Source: Pseudomonadota bacterium
GTDB lineage: Bacteria > Myxococcota_A > Polyangia > Polyangiales > Polyangiaceae
NCBI GenBank assembly: GCA_023411445.1
Contig: JAEYOT010000079.1
Coordinates: forward strand, 1-7,703
DNA: 7,703 nt
Reading direction: 5' to 3'
Program-made: the position numbers and the translations under genes
The notes under the pieces: model-generated
Database searches by the model: none
Seen by the model: only the letters and a program-made list of their open reading frames with translations
Told to the model about the DNA's origin: nothing
Part shown: positions 5,631 to 7,703 of the stretch, one piece after another
How positions within the stretch are numbered: the stretch's first letter is position 1
How the letters are laid out: every line of letters starts with the position of its first letter

Positions 5631-7196
5631 ATGGCGCAGTTCGCTACGAATACGTCGCTGCCGCGGTACTTGAGGGTCGAACAGGAGAAGATCGAGAAGA
5701 TCGCTCGGAGCTACGGGTTGGACTTCTTCCCGATTGTCTTCGAGATGCTCAGCTACGACATGATGAACGAGATCGCCGCGTACGGCGGTTTCCCGAACCG
5801 CTACCCGCACTGGCGCTTCGGCATGGAGTACGAGCGCCTGAGCAAGAGCTACGAGTATGGCCTCTCGAAGATCTACGAGATGGTCATCAACAGTAACCCT
5901 TCGTACGCGTACCTGCTGGAGGGCAACAGCCTCACGGATCAAAAGCTCGTGATGTGCCACGTGATGGGGCACGTGGACTTCTTCAAGAACAACTTCACCT
6001 TCCGCTCCACGGATCTGGACGCCGGCGAGACCGTGACCGATCCGATGAAGAAGTCCGGCGAGGCGTACAACCCGAACCGCAAGTGGGTCGACAAGATGGC
6101 CAACCACGGCTCGGCCGTGCGCCGCATCGTCGATCGCTACGGCGTACCGAAGGTGGAGGAGTTCATCGACACCTGCCTGTCGCTGGAGAACTTGATCGAT
6201 CCATGGTCACGCTTCGTCGTGCGGCGCCGCGAGTCGCAGCCGGATGAAGAGCCCGGGCAGGTGGAGGTGCCGCGCCTGCGCGCCAAGGACTACATGGAGG
6301 AGTTCATCAACCCCTCCGAATACATCGAGGAGCAGCGCAAGAAGCTAGAGGCAGAGCGCGACAAGGACCGCGGCAAGTTCCCGGCCCAGCGCGAGCAGGA
6401 CGTGCTCTTGTTCTTGATCGAGAACGCGCCGCTCGAGCGCTGGGAGCGCGCGATCCTCAGCATCATCCGTGACGAGGGCTACTACTTCGTCCCGCAAATG
6501 CAGACCAAGATCATGAACGAGGGCTGGGCCAGCTTCTGGCACTCGCGCATGATGACGAACGACGTCTGCGACTGGAGCGAGATCGTGGACTACGCCGAGA
6601 ACAACGCGGGCGTGATGGCCACCTCCGGCGGCCGCCTGAACCCGTACAAGCTCGGCGTGGAGCTGTTCCGCAGCATCGAAGAGCGCTGGAACAAGGGGCA
6701 GTTCGGCCGCGAGTGGGAGGAGTGCTCGGACCTGGACACCAAGCGCAACTGGGACCTGCGCCTCGGGCTCGGGCGCGAGAAGGTGTTCGAGGTGCGCGCG
6801 CTCTACAACGACGTCACCTTCATCGACGAGTTTCTGACGCCCGAGTTCGCGATGGAGCACAAGATGTTCACCTTCAACTGGTCGAACCGCAACGATCGCT
6901 TCGAGATCGACACGCGCGAATTCCGCGCCGTGAAGGAGAAGCTCCTGGCGCAGCTGACCAACTTCGGAAACCCGTTCATCTACGTGGAGGACGGCAATTT
7001 CGAGAACCGCGGGGAGCTCTTGCTCGTGCACGATCACCGCGGGGTAGATTTGCGCGCGGACTACGCCAAAGAGACGCTCAACAGCTTGGTGCGCGTGTGG
7101 CGCCGACCGGTGTGCATCTCCACGCAAACCGACGGCAAGAAGGTGCTCCTGCGCTACGACGGCAAGGAGCACTCGATGAAGCATGACGCCCCGTGA
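5631..7196 (+). CDS. spoVR: SpoVR family protein (YcgB-like)
   Basis: 521-residue cytosolic protein of the SpoVR family, named for a Bacillus subtilis gene needed for normal spore cortex; the Escherichia coli member is YcgB. The molecular activity is unknown. It is full length for the family. Conserved features include a His-rich motif HVMGHVDFF with H110, H114 and D116, the strongly conserved [11 protein letters not shown] (295-305, with E297 and H304), and GRLNPYKLG (334-342); the His/Glu set suggests a metal site, but that is inference. A charged, probably helical stretch (about 220-255) follows the first conserved block. In other genomes it works alongside PrkA and DUF444; the DUF444 gene is about 1.2 kb upstream, past an opposing gene. 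In a myxobacterium a role in starvation or fruiting-body sporulation is plausible. The next gene starts inside its 3' end. Confidence 0.96.
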   Translation: MAQFATNTSLPRYLRVEQEKIEKIARSYGLDFFPIVFEMLSYDMMNEIAAYGGFPNRYPHWRFGMEYERLSKSYEYGLSKIYEMVINSNPSYAYLLEGNSLTDQKLVMCHVMGHVDFFKNNFTFRSTDLDAGETVTDPMKKSGEAYNPNRKWVDKMANHGSAVRRIVDRYGVPKVEEFIDTCLSLENLIDPWSRFVVRRRESQPDEEPGQVEVPRLRAKDYMEEFINPSEYIEEQRKKLEAERDKDRGKFPAQREQDVLLFLIENAPLERWERAILSIIRDEGYYFVPQMQTKIMNEGWASFWHSRMMTNDVCDWSEIVDYAENNAGVMATSGGRLNPYKLGVELFRSIEERWNKGQFGREWEECSDLDTKRNWDLRLGLGREKVFEVRALYNDVTFIDEFLTPEFAMEHKMFTFNWSNRNDRFEIDTREFRAVKEKLLAQLTNFGNPFIYVEDGNFENRGELLLVHDHRGVDLRADYAKETLNSLVRVWRRPVCISTQTDGKKVLLRYDGKEHSMKHDAP

Positions 7197-7614
7197 AGCC
7201 CCCCCTGAAAGCGGCCCGGAGTGGCTGCGCCAGCGCTCTCCAGACAGCTGGATTCAGCAGGGTTTGGGCGAGCTGGGGCGGGCTCGGGCGCTCCTTCAGG
7301 CGCACGATCGCAGCGCGGGCGTGGTCGGCCTGCGGCGCGCCGCGGGCATGGCGCTGAACGGCGCGCTAGCGATTAGCTGGCGCCCGTGGGGCCGCACGTA
7401 CGTGGAGCACCTGCAGGCGCTGGCGGAGGATCCGAGCGTTCCGGAAGCGGTGCGCGAGGCGGCGCGCGTCTTGAATCAGATCCAGCTCGAGCAGGTGCCG
7501 GGCGTGGTGCGGCTCACGCCGCCGAGCGAGAGCGCGCGCTGGGTGGACGCCGCCATGACCGTGATGGCTCACGCTTACGCCGTCGTTCATGGCAGCGTGG
7601 GGCGGGGCTCATGA
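7183..7614 (+). CDS. Uncharacterised helical protein coupled to spoVR (possibly HEPN-like)
   Basis: 143 residues, not recognised with certainty. The sequence is Ala/Leu/Arg-rich and predicted mostly helical, with no signal peptide or membrane segment. A central block (about 28-80) reads as helices built around [13 protein letters not shown] and [14 protein letters not shown], a pattern that recalls small HEPN-domain proteins. Two R-x(n)-H spacings occur, R71-x4-H76 (RTYVEH) and R35-x5-H41, but the usual polar residue after the Arg is absent, so RNase activity is not implied. The ATG lies inside spoVR, giving a 14-base overlap; AAGGAG at 7164-7169 is the best ribosome site though 13 bases away. 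Its own stop overlaps the next start. The tight packing suggests a shared transcript and perhaps a SpoVR accessory role. Confidence 0.78.
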   Translation: MTPREAPPESGPEWLRQRSPDSWIQQGLGELGRARALLQAHDRSAGVVGLRRAAGMALNGALAISWRPWGRTYVEHLQALAEDPSVPEAVREAARVLNQIQLEQVPGVVRLTPPSESARWVDAAMTVMAHAYAVVHGSVGRGS

Positions 7615-7703
7615 TGCGCGGCGCGCTGGGGCCGTGCCTGCTGCTCAGCGCGCTGGGCTGCGCCGCGCCCGCGCCGCCGCCCAGCGTCTCGCCAGCTCCG
7701 CAA
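7611..7703 (+). CDS. Predicted lipoprotein, N-terminal fragment
   Basis: Only the first 31 codons are inside the window. The translation starts [17 protein letters not shown]: a short basic n-region, a hydrophobic core and a lipobox-like SALGC with Cys17 as the probable lipidated residue, followed by a Pro/Ala/Ser-rich linker. This fits an exported lipoprotein. The ATG at 7611 shares ATGA with the preceding stop (a second in-frame ATG follows at 7614), so it is likely translated with the gene before it. The mature domain, and therefore the function, is out of view. Confidence 0.7.
   Translation, partial: MMRGALGPCLLLSALGCAAPAPPPSVSPAPQ

Noticed and set aside
6345..7184. Minus-strand open frame opposite spoVR
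   Set aside because: His/Val/Leu-rich shadow of a well-conserved gene on the other strand.

Overview
This is a GC-rich window (roughly two thirds G+C). It looks chromosomal and most like a myxobacterium (Myxococcota, Polyangia-like). The support is a eukaryotic-type Ser/Thr kinase, a DUF444/SpoVR pair, a predicted lipoprotein, and strong G/C bias at third codon positions. The species cannot be named from the sequence.

Left half, minus strand, read right to left: a YkgJ-type cysteine-cluster protein (3235 to 2669), a GcvR-like tandem ACT-domain protein (2651 to 2106), porphobilinogen synthase HemB (1990 to 1013), and a Hanks-type Ser/Thr protein kinase that starts at 1016, overlaps the hemB stop and runs off the left edge. 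The first two genes are 17 bases apart. hemB follows a 115-base gap that holds a hairpin right at its start codon. hemB and the kinase share ATGA. The set could join amino-acid sensing (ACT), metal or Fe-S handling (cysteine cluster), heme synthesis and phospho-signalling, but that link is inference from gene order.

Right half: a 102-base divergent intergenic region (3236-3337) leads into a DUF444 (YeaH/YhbH) protein with an intact MIDAS-type motif (3338-4450). A hairpin at 4450-4480 separates it from a convergent gene for a small secreted beta-barrel-like protein (5147 to 4506). A gene-free stretch of about 480 bases (5148-5630) contains a strong G-quadruplex motif and a perfect 10-bp inverted repeat, and leads into spoVR (5631-7196). 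Behind spoVR are two overlapping small genes: an uncharacterised, possibly HEPN-like helical protein (7183-7614) and the start of a predicted lipoprotein (7611 to the right edge).

DUF444 and SpoVR belong to the PrkA-YeaH-SpoVR (YeaG/YeaH/YcgB) stress and sporulation group, usually clustered with prkA. Here no prkA is visible and an opposing envelope-protein gene lies between the two partners. The most interesting parts are the spoVR leader and the two unfamiliar genes coupled to spoVR. No CRISPR array, tRNA, rRNA, insertion sequence or integrase was seen.
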